From Candidatus Intricatilinea gracilis (GTDB lineage: Bacteria; Pseudomonadota; Gammaproteobacteria; Burkholderiales; Burkholderiaceae_C), in assembly GCA_016702605.1 (NCBI GenBank), contig JADJDQ010000012.1:1-30954 (forward strand): 30,954 nt of DNA, in the 5' to 3' direction. The position numbers and the translations under genes are program-made. A model generated the notes under the pieces. It did not search any database. It was given only the letters and a program-made list of their open reading frames with translations, and had not been told where the DNA came from. Positions 1-8,451 of this stretch are shown here, piece by piece. Numbering within the stretch: the stretch's first letter is position 1; each line of letters opens with the position of its first letter.

Positions 1-91
1 GCGACGCCACCTTGACAGTGCTGCAGGGCGCGGGGAGGATGCCCGCGCGGCGCTGGCGTGGGAGCGCAGCGAGGCGGGCGGATTCAGTCGC

Positions 92-1749
92 TCAAGCTGG
101 CTGCCAGCGATGGGGCAGCAGCTCGTCGATGCGTGATGCCGGGTGGCTGTGGATGCGCGCGAGCACGTCGCGCAGGTAGGCCCAGGGATCGATCTGGTTG
201 AGCTTGGCCGACTGCACCAAGCTCATCACCACGGCGGCGCGTTCACCTGCGAGTTCGCTGCCCACGAACAGCCAGTTCTTGGCCCCGAGCTTCCAGGGCT
301 TGATCTGCTGCTCGATGGGGTTGTTGTCGATGGGAATGGCCCCATCGCTCAGGTGCCGCGTCAGCGCGTCCCAGCAGTTCAGGCTGTAGTCGATGGCCTG
401 GGCAATGCTGCCGCCGTGCACGCGGGTGCGTTCGAGCCGCAGCCAGGTATGCAGCTCGTTCCACAGAGGCCGGCTGAGCCGCTCGCGCCCGGCCAGGCGG
501 TCTTCGGGTGTGGCCTGGGCCAGCAGGCGCTCGACGTGGTAGATCCGTGCCCAGCGCTGCATGGCCTCGGTGGCCACGGCGCTGGCACCGGTGCGCGCCT
601 GGCTGAGCTCCTCGAACTTGCGTCGCGCATGGGCCGCGCAGCCCGCGGCCTGACGGCCCGGCTGGGTGCGGGCATCGAGCACCGGGTCGTAGCCCGCGTA
701 CTGGTCACACACCAGCGTGCCGCGCCAGGCCGGCTCGGCGTACGGCGGGCCTTTGCCGCCGAGGAAGGCCAGTGGGTGCTGGGAACCCCTGCCGCTGCAG
801 AAGTCGTAGACCACGCCAGGCGGGCCGCCATCGAGCGTGCTGCGCGCGTACGCCCAGACGTAGGCCTTCTTGGTCTTGCCGCGCCCCGGGTCGAGCAACG
901 GCACCGGCGTTTCGTCGGCGTGCAGCACCGGCGCACTGAGCACGAAGCGTTTGAGCGCCTCGTACAGCGGGGTCAGTGCCGCACCGCCCGCGCCGGCCCA
1001 ACTCGCCAGGCTCGAGCGCGGCGTGTGCACGCCGGATCGGGCGTTGATGTCTTCCTGCCGGTAGTACGGCAGGTGATCGGCAAAGCGGCTGATCAGCGTG
1101 TGGGCGACCAGGCCGCTGGCCGGGATGCCGCCATCGATCACCTCGGGTTCGACCGGCTCCTGCACCAACTGCTGGCAGCACCGGCAGGCCCACTTGCCGT
1201 AGATGTGGCGGTGCACAAAGAACTGCGCCGGAACGATGTCCAGCTTCTCGCTGATGTCCTCGCCCACGCGCTGCATCGGCTGGCCGCAGTGGGCGTTCGG
1301 GCAGGTGGTGTCGGCCGGCTCGTGGTGGTGCTCGACGCGCTGCAGGTGCTCGGGCAGCTTCTCGCGACGCGGGCGGCGCGCGGCGTCCTTGGGCACCACG
1401 GGCGCCTGCGGCAGTTGGGCCTGCAGCGCCGCCAGTTGCGCCTGCAGGCTGGCTTCGTCCTCGGCCAGGGTCTCGGCAAACAGCGCGCGCTGCTGCGCCG
1501 TCATGGCCTCGGTCTTGGCGCCGAACTTCCAGCGCTTCAGGCGCGCGAGCTCCAGCTGGATCTTCTCCAGCTTCGCATCGCGCCAGACGATCTCGCGGTC
1601 CCGGCGTTCGATCTCGCGTCCTTGCGTCGGATCGCCTCGTCCCGGCGCTCGATGCCTTGGTACAGCTGCGCGATCAGCGCCGCCACTTCTGCAGGCAGTG
1701 GCTGCTCGCAGATGGCGGATCGCTCGGGCACGCTTTGCATGGGCGCCAT
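92..1749 (-). CDS. tnpC: IS66 family transposase TnpC (one frameshift)
   Basis: TnpC is the DDE transposase of IS66 elements and catalyses strand cutting and joining. The N-terminal part is a charged, coiled-coil-like region (QLYQGIERRDEAIRRKD), then a cysteine-rich zinc-binding stretch (CPNAHCGQPM and CRCCQ), then the catalytic core. Likely acidic catalytic residues sit in HADETPVP, LVCDQYAGYD and DNNPIEQQ. The C-terminus ends HRWQPA-stop at 92-94. The start is placed at the ATG at 1749 (MAPMQSVPERS), because that frame continues into the core after a single-base change near 1618. A GTG at 1840 opens the core frame but gives an unlikely N-terminus. It lies downstream of tnpB in the same transcription unit. 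The identification is firm; the start and the exact shift site are not. Confidence 0.85.
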
Positions 1750-1832
1750 GGTGCGCCACCAGCCGCAGCATGACCATTGGCGCAAGCACCGTTGCCAGCA
1801 GCAGTGTCACCACCTCCATCATCCTCACGGTC

Positions 1833-2186
1833 TCAGGCACGGCTGATCACCTCCAGCTCGGGCAGGCGCTGCCAGGGCAGGCCGATCACCAGGGCCTCGA
1901 ACTGCGCCGGCGTGAGTTGCAGGGCCGGCGCCTGGGCAGAGCTCGCGTTCACCCAGGCGAAGCGCCCCGTGTGCAGTCGCCGCACCGCACACCACACCCC
2001 GAAGCCGTCGTGCACCAGCAGCTTCACCCGCGTGGCGTGCGCGTTGGCAAACAGGTAGCCGTGGTGCGCCTGCGCCCGCCCCAGGGTGTTGACCACCACC
2101 GCCAGCAGTCGCTCGGCGCCCGCGCGCATGTCCTGTGGCCGCGTGCACAGCCACAGCGCATCGATGCGGATCATCGCCTGCCCCAT
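1833..2186 (-). CDS. tnpB: IS66 accessory protein TnpB (Orf2)
   Basis: This 117-residue protein begins MGQAMIRIDALWLCTRPQDM and contains AHHGYLFAN and VKLLVHDGFGVW. These are the characteristic conserved blocks of the IS66 Orf2 accessory protein, which is needed for transposition although its biochemical role is poorly defined. Length and motifs are complete, so this copy appears intact. Its ATG overlaps the tnpA stop by one base (TGATG), which suggests translational coupling. The tnpC start lies about 85 bases past its stop. Confidence 0.9.
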   Translation of the reverse strand: MGQAMIRIDALWLCTRPQDMRAGAERLLAVVVNTLGRAQAHHGYLFANAHATRVKLLVHDGFGVWCAVRRLHTGRFAWVNASSAQAPALQLTPAQFEALVIGLPWQRLPELEVISRA

Positions 2187-2632
2187 CACTTCAGCACCGC
2201 CGCGCCGAGCTCGCCCAGCCAGGCCGCGCAGTCGATCGCCCGCGCCGCCGGCCATTGGACCTGAACACTCACATCGCCTCGGCTGAGCCTCACCTGGATC
2301 GCCTCGGCCGCCGGTACCTCGCCGGGCGTCGTGCCGCCCCCGCGCTCCACACTCGGGCTCGTACCCGTGCGCAGCCCTGCCAGCTCAACAGGTACGAACT
2401 GCAGTGTCCCCGCGGCTTCCTGCACTGCCTCGCCACCGGCTGCACGCGTCAACCCTGCGCAGCGCTTGAGCCCTTGCCCATTGAGCCATCTGCGAACCAC
2501 GCTTGCGTCCACACCGTTGGCCTGCGCTACGGCCGCCACCGACGCTCCCGCGGCCTTGCACTGCTCCAATACCGCCGCCTTGAACTGCGCGCCGTGTACC
2601 CTTCTCGTCCGACGTTCTCTCTTGGTTTGCAT
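2186..2632 (-). CDS. tnpA: IS66 transposase OrfA (TnpA), HTH protein
   Basis: This 148-residue protein starts MQTKRERRTRRVHGAQFKAA. It carries an IS3/IS911-type helix-turn-helix around residues 15-55 (AVLEQCKAAGASVAAVAQAN, then GVDASVVRRWLNGQG), expected to bind the element's ends. The C-terminal part (AIQVRLSRGDVSVQVQWPA) resembles the usual IS66 OrfA tail. It is the first gene of the element and reads into tnpB through a TGATG overlap. The frame is intact. I chose the ATG at 2632 because the frame upstream of it reads unrelated sequence. Confidence 0.85.
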   Translation of the reverse strand: MQTKRERRTRRVHGAQFKAAVLEQCKAAGASVAAVAQANGVDASVVRRWLNGQGLKRCAGLTRAAGGEAVQEAAGTLQFVPVELAGLRTGTSPSVERGGGTTPGEVPAAEAIQVRLSRGDVSVQVQWPAARAIDCAAWLGELGAAVLK

Positions 2633-2996
2633 AGCTGTCCACCAAATTCACGTGGACGCCATGTTCTCGTCGCTCTGGCCTGTCGAACAGATGGGATGGC
2701 TGCTCACAGTGGGGGGCGGTCTTGGTCGAAGTCGCCAGACACGATTCCTCGTAGGCTTCGATGTCGACCTGTCGGGAGGGGAGGCCGCAGGCGTGCGAAA
2801 GACTCTTGGGACCGATGCCGCCGCTGCGCACGTTCGGGGGTTGCGCTCGCTGTCGGTGAAGCCCCGGGGGCGGGCGAGCTGGCTTGATTGAAGCGCACCA
2901 TTTGTCTCCTTCAACGAGTTCGCAGGAGGTCCATGAGGCCTTTCCGCGGCCGTCGCCCCAAGGTAATTGTGGAGGGTCGGCCTCCCCTGGGGAGTG
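2633..2996. other. Stretch without a supported gene between IS66 tnpA and the fic remnant
   Basis: About 360 bases. Minus-strand frames exist here (for example from an ATG at 2901 preceded by GAAGGAGACAA), but their translations are Arg/Pro-rich, show no recognisable motif and are not consistent between frames. The stretch probably holds the right end of the IS66 element near 2635-2665, where a partial dyad (tccac and gtgga) occurs, plus flanking DNA into which it inserted. No promoter or RNA gene could be supported. Confidence 0.4.
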
Positions 2997-4113
2997 GTTC
3001 AGTCCGTAGCTGGTGCTGCGGCCACCCGCGTCCGATTTGCGCAGGACGCCACGGGCCAGCGAATCCGTGATGTCGCGCAGCGCGGTGTCCGGCGAGCATT
3101 TGGCGTTCGCCGCCCACTTGCTGCTGGTGAGCTTGCCCTCGAAGCCATCAAGTAGCCGATTGACCAGCTTCACTTGTCGCTCGTTCAGCGGCGCAGAACC
3201 CGGTGCAGCCCAGCGCTGCCAGAACCGCGTCTTAGCCAGCACGGCGTCCAGCGTGTGCTGTGCCTGATCGACGGCGCGGTGCAGGGTTTCGAGAAACCAG
3301 GCAGCCACTCCGGTGACATCGAGCGATTGCTTCTGCGTGCGTTCCAGGATGTCGTACGTAGGCCTTGCGCTCCCGCTGATCTGCGCCGACAGGCTGTAGA
3401 AGCGCTGGGGCCGCCATCGGCGCGGGCCAGGAACAGGTCGCCGACGGCGCGTGCGATGCGGACGTTGCCATCGTCAAACGGATGAAGAGTGACGAACCAC
3501 CAGGTGCGCCAGCCCCGCCTTGATCAGCGGTGCTTCGGTCGATTCGCTGTTGGCCCAGGTCAGGAAGCGGCGGGTCTCGGATTCCAGGGCGTCGGCCGGC
3601 GGTGCTTCGAAATGCACGCGTTGGCGCCCCACCGGTCCGGAGACCACCTGCATCGGACCGGTGGCATCGTCACGCCAGCCGCCTACCTTGATCCGGACAC
3701 GCCTGAATAGCCGGTGGGGAACAAGGCGGCGTGCCATCCGAACAACAAGCGATCCCCGGGTGACCGGAGCCTTGCTGTTGGCGGTGGCGTCGAGCACCAT
3801 CTCGACCACGCCCTCGACGTGACGGTCTACCGCGGCCAGGGCGCCGATGTCGACGCCAAGACGGCGGGCGATGGACGAGCGCACGGACTCGACGTCGAGC
3901 TGCTCGCCCTCGATCTCGCTGGTCTTGATGACGTCCTCGGTCAACACCGACAGGCTGGCCTGGTCGCGCAGGGCCATGCCGACGTCGGCCAGCCGGCCCA
4001 TCAACAGACCCTGGGCGCGGCTGACGTTGGCCAAGGGCTGGGCCAGGGTAGCCAGGTCAACGCCAGCACCAGTCGCTGGCCTGCCAGATGTAGGTGTAAT
4101 CGCCGCTGTTCAT
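2997..4113 (-). pseudogene. Fic-family protein, class II type, broken by several frameshifts
   Basis: Fic proteins transfer AMP or related groups to target proteins. Read from the ATG at 4113 (MNSGDYTYIWQ), the pieces rebuild a Fic protein with an N-terminal DUF4172-like region. TSEIEGE fits the class II inhibitory motif (S/T)xxxE(G/N). A middle block follows (GWHAALFPTGYSG then IKVGGWRDD), then the active-site loop TLHPFDDGNVRIAR, then a C-terminal winged-helix-like part ending GGRSTSYGLN near 2997. At least five frame changes are needed, near 4070, 3750, 3690, 3487 and 3310-3420. The canonical HPFxxGNGR loop has Val in place of the last Gly. Because neighbouring housekeeping genes show similar indels, some shifts may be sequence errors. 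The Gly-to-Val change is separate from the indels. Confidence 0.75.
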
Positions 4114-4141
4114 GCGGAGATTATGAGTCGTATTCTCCGCA
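4113..4141 (-). promoter_or_regulatory. Dyad and CATAAT -10-like box overlapping the fic start
   Basis: An 8-bp perfect dyad (TGCGGAGA at 4113-4120 and TCTCCGCA at 4134-4141) overlaps the fic start codon. On the minus strand CATAAT sits about six bases before the ATG, so a transcript from it would be nearly leaderless. An operator for autoregulation is possible, but this is inference from position and symmetry only. Confidence 0.35.
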
Positions 4142-4544
4142 AGTGCAGTTATTCGCCGCACGTTGTGCGGCGATAGAGCAGCCTTTTCGCCGCACCGTTA
4201 CCTGTGCGGACGCGGGTTCGATTCCGCGAATGGGAATTGAACTGATCGCATTCTCGGCAGAGTTGCGCTGCCGACATTGGCCGCCAGTCCGGCAATGAAC
4301 CCGCTTGAACGTCCGCGCCCTGGAGGGGGATTTCGCTTGTTTCCGCAGGGGTTCGCGCCAGCCCGCAGGGTTTGCATTGCGTACATTCAACCCGGTTTGG
4401 GACCGGGTACCATCCCACCACCAAATCGACGCCAAGTCCCTGACCGGACTTGGCGTTTTTCTTTGCGTCCCGGATTGGCGGCAGACGCTTTTTGAGCGGC
4501 CATTACACGATGGACGTCCTCATGCCAGCCTAGAATTGCAAAAA
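4114..4544. other. Non-coding stretch with repeated dyads and a tRNA/tmRNA 3'-end-like segment
   Basis: No gene is supported in this 430-base stretch. A perfect 8-bp hairpin lies at 4154-4172 (CGCCGCAC, loop GTT, GTGCGGCG). The same left arm recurs at 4188-4195, followed by GTGCGG at 4204-4209. At 4209-4225 the sequence GGACGCGGGTTCGATTCC looks like the T-arm end of a tRNA or tmRNA, but it lacks one C for a regular 5-bp stem and has no CCA end. An intrinsic terminator follows at 4430-4464. The long plus-strand frame through here (from 4305) is probably not translated, as its sequence is unlike the lipoprotein that begins downstream. Confidence 0.4.
4430..4464 (+). terminator. Intrinsic terminator
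   Basis: A perfect 10-bp stem (CGCCAAGTCC at 4430-4439 and GGACTTGGCG at 4446-4455) with a 6-base loop is followed directly by a run of five T and then CTTT. This is a textbook Rho-independent terminator for plus-strand transcription. What it terminates is unclear, because no gene is seen immediately upstream on the plus strand; an unrecognised RNA is possible. Confidence 0.8.
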
Positions 4545-4571
4545 ATGCAATCACATGTGGCAGGCGGGATC

Positions 4572-5990
4572 ATGGCAGGCGGGCGGAGACAACCCAGGCG
4601 GTCACTCGATGTTGGCGAAGCGGGCCGCAACGGGGACGGCTGGCCGGGTGGTGAATCACCGAGGCGGCGCTGGCTGCGGCAGGCCTGGTCAACGGGCTGC
4701 GGGCTGGCACTGGCAGGTTGTGCGCTGACCGACCACGTACCCGGCACCTCAAGCGCTGGTGCAGGCCCGGCCTCAGGCGCCCCCCTGCCTGCGGCACCAG
4801 GGCGTGAGTCGGCCGATCCGGCCGCGGATGCGCAGCTGGCGCCGCACCAGTTCTCGCTGGACCTCGGTTTCGTGCAGGACGGTGACCTGCACGCCTACGT
4901 CCAGCGGGTGGGGCGCACCCTGCAGGCGGGCGCCCATTCGCCAGCGCAGCCCTGCACGGTGCGGGTGGTGAATGCGCATCATGTGAACAGCTACAGCTTC
5001 CCCGGCGGCAGCATTGGCCTCACACGCGGCTGGCTGGTGATGCTGCGCGATGAGTCCGAACTGGCCGCGGTGCTGGCGCACCAGTTGGGCCACCTGGGCA
5101 GCCGGCAGGTTGCGCAGGCCCTGCCGCGCAACGAATGGCGCCCGCGCCTGCTCGCCAGCACCTTGTCGGTGAGCCAGGACTCGGCCTGGACTCCCGTGAT
5201 CGGCCCGGCCGATCCGCTGGGCGACAGCCCACTGCTGTGCGATTTCACCCTGGATCAGGAGATCGCGGCGGATGCACTGGCCATGCGCTACCTGGCACGC
5301 GCGGGCTACCCGCCACAGGCCTGGCCGCGCCTGCTGGACCGGCTGGCCGAACGAGCCCGGACCCAGCCGGGGCTGCTGGCAACGCTCAACCGGCACCACC
5401 CGCTGGACGATGCGCGCCGCCGGCGAGCCCACGAGAGCGCCACCGCGCTGCAGGATGCCACGACGCGCCGGCGTGCCGACCCAGCACTCTGGGCGGCACG
5501 GCTGGCCTGGCTGCGGCGACAGGTCCCGGCGATCGAGGCCTGCCAGCTCGGCGAGCTGGCGATGCTGGGCCAGGATCCCGGCACGGCAGCGATGCACTTC
5601 GAGCAGGCCCTGCGGGTTGCCAGCGACGACTACGCCACCCGGGTGCGGTTGGCGCAGTGCCTTCAGGTGCAGGGTCACAGCCGGGAGGCCCAGCTGCATG
5701 CCCAGGTGGCGCGGGAGCTGCATCCTGGCGAGGCCCAGGCCCACCGCTTGGTCGCCACGCTGCAACTCAGCCTGCGCGACGCGGCCAAGGCCTGGCTGGC
5801 TCTGGAACAATACGATCGGTTGCTGCCGGGCGACCCGGGCGTGATCTTCCTCCAGGGGGTGGCACTGGAAGCGCTCGGGCGCACCCGGCATGCGGCTGAA
5901 CACTACCGGACCTACCTGCGCCTCACCCACGAAGGGCAGGCCGCCCAGTACGCCCTGTCCCGCCTCAAGGCCCTCGGATACCCACCCTGA
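4572..5990 (+). CDS. M48-like lipoprotein with TPR repeats; HExxH altered to HQxxH
   Basis: The protein resembles BepA/LoiP-type M48 metallopeptidases, which act on outer-membrane proteins in the periplasm. A hydrophobic stretch ending in the lipobox LALAGC predicts a lipoprotein. The M48 core follows (NSYSFPGGSIGLTRGWL, then VLAHQLGHLGSRQVAQ, then the third-ligand segment DQEIAADALAMRYLARAGYP). The C-terminal third is built of TPR-like helices (GTAAMHFEQALRVA, ALEALGRTRHAAEHYRTYL). The catalytic Glu of HExxH is Gln (codon CAG at about 5083), so proteolysis is doubtful and a chaperone or scaffold role is possible. The start is uncertain: ATGs at 4545 and 4572 both leave an unusually long segment before the lipobox, and a nearby indel may hide the true start. 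The stop is two bases before the next gene's ATG, suggesting co-transcription. Confidence 0.8.
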   Translation: MAGGRRQPRRSLDVGEAGRNGDGWPGGESPRRRWLRQAWSTGCGLALAGCALTDHVPGTSSAGAGPASGAPLPAAPGRESADPAADAQLAPHQFSLDLGFVQDGDLHAYVQRVGRTLQAGAHSPAQPCTVRVVNAHHVNSYSFPGGSIGLTRGWLVMLRDESELAAVLAHQLGHLGSRQVAQALPRNEWRPRLLASTLSVSQDSAWTPVIGPADPLGDSPLLCDFTLDQEIAADALAMRYLARAGYPPQAWPRLLDRLAERARTQPGLLATLNRHHPLDDARRRRAHESATALQDATTRRRADPALWAARLAWLRRQVPAIEACQLGELAMLGQDPGTAAMHFEQALRVASDDYATRVRLAQCLQVQGHSREAQLHAQVARELHPGEAQAHRLVATLQLSLRDAAKAWLALEQYDRLLPGDPGVIFLQGVALEALGRTRHAAEHYRTYLRLTHEGQAAQYALSRLKALGYPP

Positions 5991-5992
5991 CC

Positions 5993-6750
5993 ATGTCCAC
6001 GCTGCCCGACCGCCCCCCCCGCCCGATGTGGCAGATCGTCCTGGGGCTGTTGGCCAGGGTGCTGCTCCTGGTCGCTGCCGCATTCCTGCTGTCCTGGCTG
6101 ATACCGCCCTCACGCGAAGGTGCCAGTGCCGCCACCGAGCAGTTGCCCTGGCAGATCCAGTCGCGCCCGGACGGCGGCACCCAGGTCTTTGGGCTTCGGC
6201 TGGGCGGCGCGACTCCCAGCCGGCTGGAGGAGGCCCAGGCCCTGTGGCCGCAGGAGGTGATGAAGGTGGCCCTGCTGAGCAGCCGCGCGGGTCACCTGGC
6301 GCTGGAGGCCTATCTCGAATCCGTGCGCGTCGGTGGCCTGCAGGGCAAGCTGGTGCTGGCCGCCCAGGCCGACCCCGCCCACCTGGCGGCCTGGGCGCAG
6401 CGCAGCCTGCGCAGCGAGAGTTGCCCAGCGGCGCCCGGCAGGCCGGCCTGCGCGCCGAGGACCTCGCCGAGGCCCGGCGCAGCGTGCTGGCCGGGGTGGT
6501 CTTCCTGCCGGCCACCCGCCTGGACGAGGCGACGGTGCAGCAGCGCTTCGGCACGCCCGCGCAGCGGCTGGCGACGGCCGATGGGGCGGTGCACCTGCTC
6601 TACCCGGACCGGGGCCTGGCGATCACCCTGGCCACCGAGGGCCGCGAGCGGCCCGTGCTGCAGTACGTGGCCCCCGCCGACTTCCAGCAGCGGCTGCGCG
6701 CGCCCCTGGACGCTGCCGCATCGGCCCCGCCTGCCGCCAGCGCCTCCTGA
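5993..6750 (+). CDS. Membrane-anchored protein of unknown function (one frameshift)
   Basis: I do not recognise a family. The protein starts MSTLPDRPPRPMWQIVLGLL, has one N-terminal membrane helix (about residues 12-36, VLGLLARVLLLVAAAFLLSW), and then a soluble region presumably in the periplasm. A frame change near 6420 is needed to continue into PATRLDEATVQQRFGTPAQR and LLYPDRGLAITLATEG, ending ASAPPAASAS-stop at 6750. RFGTPAQRLATADGAVHLLYPDRGL resembles the fold of small SmpA/OmlA-like domains that read out a lipoprotein or precursor, but that is only an impression. It begins two bases after the M48-like gene and is probably co-expressed with it. Confidence 0.65.
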
Positions 6751-6907
6751 CGCGTACCGCGCAGCCACCCGCCCGACGCGCTCGACGTACCCGCGGGCGC
6801 AGGCCGCGGCCGTGACAGCCGTCACCACCTGCGCTGCGCCTGTCATGGAGGCTGCCGCACAATGCGCGCCTTCCCTCACCCCCTTTGTCACACAAGGAGC
6901 ACACACG

Positions 6908-7726
6908 ATGGCGATGGACGTGATCGACTACGAGATCAAGGGCGCCGAGATGCAGTTCGTCGAGCTGGAGCTCGACCCGGGCGAGGCCGCCGTGGGCGAG
7001 GCCGGCTCGATGATGTTCATGGACGGCGGCATCGGCATGGACACCGTCTTTGGTGACGGTTCGCAGCAGACGGGCGGCTTCTTCGGCAAGCTGCTGGGCG
7101 CTGGCAAGCGGCTGATCACCGGCGAGTCGCTGTTCACCACCGTCTACACCAACCACGGCAGCGGCAAGCAGCGCGTCGGTTTTGCGGCACCCTACCCCGG
7201 CAAGATCCTGCCGATGGACCTGCGCAAGCTCGGCGGCCTGCTGATCTGCCAGAAGGACGCCTTCCTCTGCGCCGCGCGCGGTGTGAGCCTGGGCATCCAC
7301 TTTCAGCAGAAGCTGTCGGTGGGCTTCTTCGGCGGCGAGGGCTTCATCATGCAGAAGCTCGAAGGCGACGGTCTCGCCTTCGTGCACGCCGGCGGCACCG
7401 TGATGCGCCGCGACCTGCAGCCCGGCCAGGTGCTGCTGATCGACACCGGCTGCGTCGTCGCCTACACGCCGAACGTCAACTTCGAGATCCAGTACGTCGG
7501 CAAGATCAAGACCGCGCTGTTCGGCGGCGAAGGCCTGTTCCTGGCCAAGATGACCGGCCCCGGCACGCTGTGGCTGCAAAGCCTGCCGTTCTCCCGCCTG
7601 GCCAGCCGCATCTTCGCGGCCGCGCCGCAGGCCGGCGGCGGCGGCCGTGAGGAAGGCTCGCTGCTCAGCGGCGTGGCCGCGGGCGGCCTGCTGGGCAGCG
7701 TGTTCGGCGGCGGCGACGACGACTGA
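6908..7726 (+). CDS. TIGR00266 / AIM24 family protein
   Basis: An intact frame of 272 residues starting MAMDVIDYEIKGAEMQFVEL with a strong ribosome site (AAGGAG at 6895-6900). Family features are the repeated beta-strand blocks with DPGEAAVGEAGSMMFMDGGI, FFGGEGFIMQKLEGDG and FGGEGLFLAKMTGPG, and a glycine-rich C-terminus (GGLLGSVFGGGDDD). Members of this family (eukaryotic AIM24, bacterial TIGR00266) form trimeric beta-barrel-like folds; their bacterial function is not established. Length is normal. A symmetric terminator follows 20 bases past the stop. Confidence 0.9.
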   Translation: MAMDVIDYEIKGAEMQFVELELDPGEAAVGEAGSMMFMDGGIGMDTVFGDGSQQTGGFFGKLLGAGKRLITGESLFTTVYTNHGSGKQRVGFAAPYPGKILPMDLRKLGGLLICQKDAFLCAARGVSLGIHFQQKLSVGFFGGEGFIMQKLEGDGLAFVHAGGTVMRRDLQPGQVLLIDTGCVVAYTPNVNFEIQYVGKIKTALFGGEGLFLAKMTGPGTLWLQSLPFSRLASRIFAAAPQAGGGGREEGSLLSGVAAGGLLGSVFGGGDDD

Positions 7727-7745
7727 CGCACACCGGCATCACCGC

Positions 7746-7775
7746 AAAAAGGGGACGGCATGCCGTCCCTTTTTT
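7746..7775. terminator. Bidirectional intrinsic terminator
   Basis: The perfect palindrome GGGACGGCATGCCGTCCC is flanked by AAAAAG on the left and a run of T on the right, so it can act on both strands. It sits between the convergent TIGR00266 gene and the universal stress protein gene. Confidence 0.85.
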
Positions 7776-7824
7776 GCTGCGCCGCCGTCGGGTGCGGTCT
7801 TGCGCTGCGTTGGACCGAGTTGCG

Positions 7825-8259
7825 TCAGCGCACCACCAGCACCGGCACGCTGCTGTGCGTCAGCACCTTCTGCGTTTCACTGCCCAGCAGCAGCGCGGCC
7901 ACGCCGCGCCGGCCATGCGAGGCCATCACGATCAGGTCGGCATCCTGCTGCTTGCCGAAGTCGAGGATGGCCTCCCAGGGGTGCAGCGCCTCCACCGAGG
8001 CCGCCGTGCAGGCCACACCGGCGGCAGCTGCGGCGGCCTTGACGGCATCAAGGTGCTTGTTGGCAATGCGCTCCTGCGAGTCGAAGAACTCCTGCGGCGG
8101 GATGGGCTGCATCTCGGAGATCGCGCTGTACGGGAAGGGCTCCTTCACCGCCAGGGCACCCAACTGGGCCCCGAAGGCTTTGCACAGGTTGATGGCAGTC
8201 TCCACGGCCTTGGCCGTGATGTCGGAACCGTCGGTGGGAACGAGGATGCGTTGGTACAT
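7825..8259 (-). CDS. Universal stress protein, UspA family
   Basis: This 144-residue protein has the single Usp fold. It starts MYQRILVPTDGSDITAKAVE and ends VLTHSSVPVLVVR. The nucleotide-binding signature is visible as ASHGRRGVAALLLGSETQKV, matching the Gx2G...GS pattern of ATP-binding Usps. The ATG at 8259 is preceded by GGAGG. A perfect FNR-type box lies upstream at 8317-8330, centred about 64 bases before the start, which fits induction at low oxygen. Usps of this type are often part of FNR/ANR regulons in Proteobacteria. The frame is intact. Confidence 0.93.
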   Translation of the reverse strand: MYQRILVPTDGSDITAKAVETAINLCKAFGAQLGALAVKEPFPYSAISEMQPIPPQEFFDSQERIANKHLDAVKAAAAAAGVACTAASVEALHPWEAILDFGKQQDADLIVMASHGRRGVAALLLGSETQKVLTHSSVPVLVVR

Positions 8260-8316
8260 GGAGGCCTCCGAAGTGGTGGGAGCAGAGCCATCATGCGCCG
8301 GCCCGGCCGGGCAGTC

Positions 8317-8330
8317 TTGATACCCATCAA
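8317..8330 (-). promoter_or_regulatory. FNR/ANR-type box upstream of the stress protein gene
   Basis: TTGATACCCATCAA is a full match to the FNR consensus TTGAT-N4-ATCAA. On the minus strand, a CATGAT hexamer lies 21 bases past the box, the spacing expected for a class II activated promoter (box centred near -41.5). The start would then fall roughly 20-25 bases before the ATG. Confidence 0.8.
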
Positions 8331-8451
8331 GGCCGATGCATGCCGGCGACGCGTGTGCACGGCGCCTTGTGGGCGGACAAGCGGGACTTGCGGGCCGACC
8401 CGCGTCCGCCGCGTCCGCTGCCGCCACGCCACGCCAGCATCGGCGCAGGGC

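Larger units (their letters stand above)
92..2632 (-). mobile_element. IS66-family insertion sequence (tnpA-tnpB-tnpC)
   Basis: Three consecutive minus-strand genes in the order tnpA, tnpB, tnpC are the hallmark of IS66-family elements. tnpA and tnpB overlap by one base (TGATG at 2184-2188), a common coupling arrangement in this family. I could not match terminal inverted repeats with confidence. The right end must lie beyond 2632, and the left end lies in bases 1-91 or outside the window. The limits given are therefore only those of the genes. tnpC carries a frame change near 1618. Confidence 0.85.

Noticed and set aside
143..1846. Long plus-strand open frame across the IS66 tnpC gene
   Set aside because: It is antisense to a clear transposase, and its Ala/Arg/Gly/Leu-rich translation has no family motif; GC-rich DNA keeps the antisense frame open.
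4391..4426. tRNA-like 3' end (hairpin CCCGG/CCGGG followed by a CCACCA end)
   Set aside because: The matching 5' acceptor strand (GATGGTA) is not found upstream and no cloverleaf can be drawn.
4305..4571. N-terminal extension of the M48-like protein back to 4305
   Set aside because: It runs through an intrinsic terminator (4430-4464) and non-coding dyads, and reads unlike a secreted protein.
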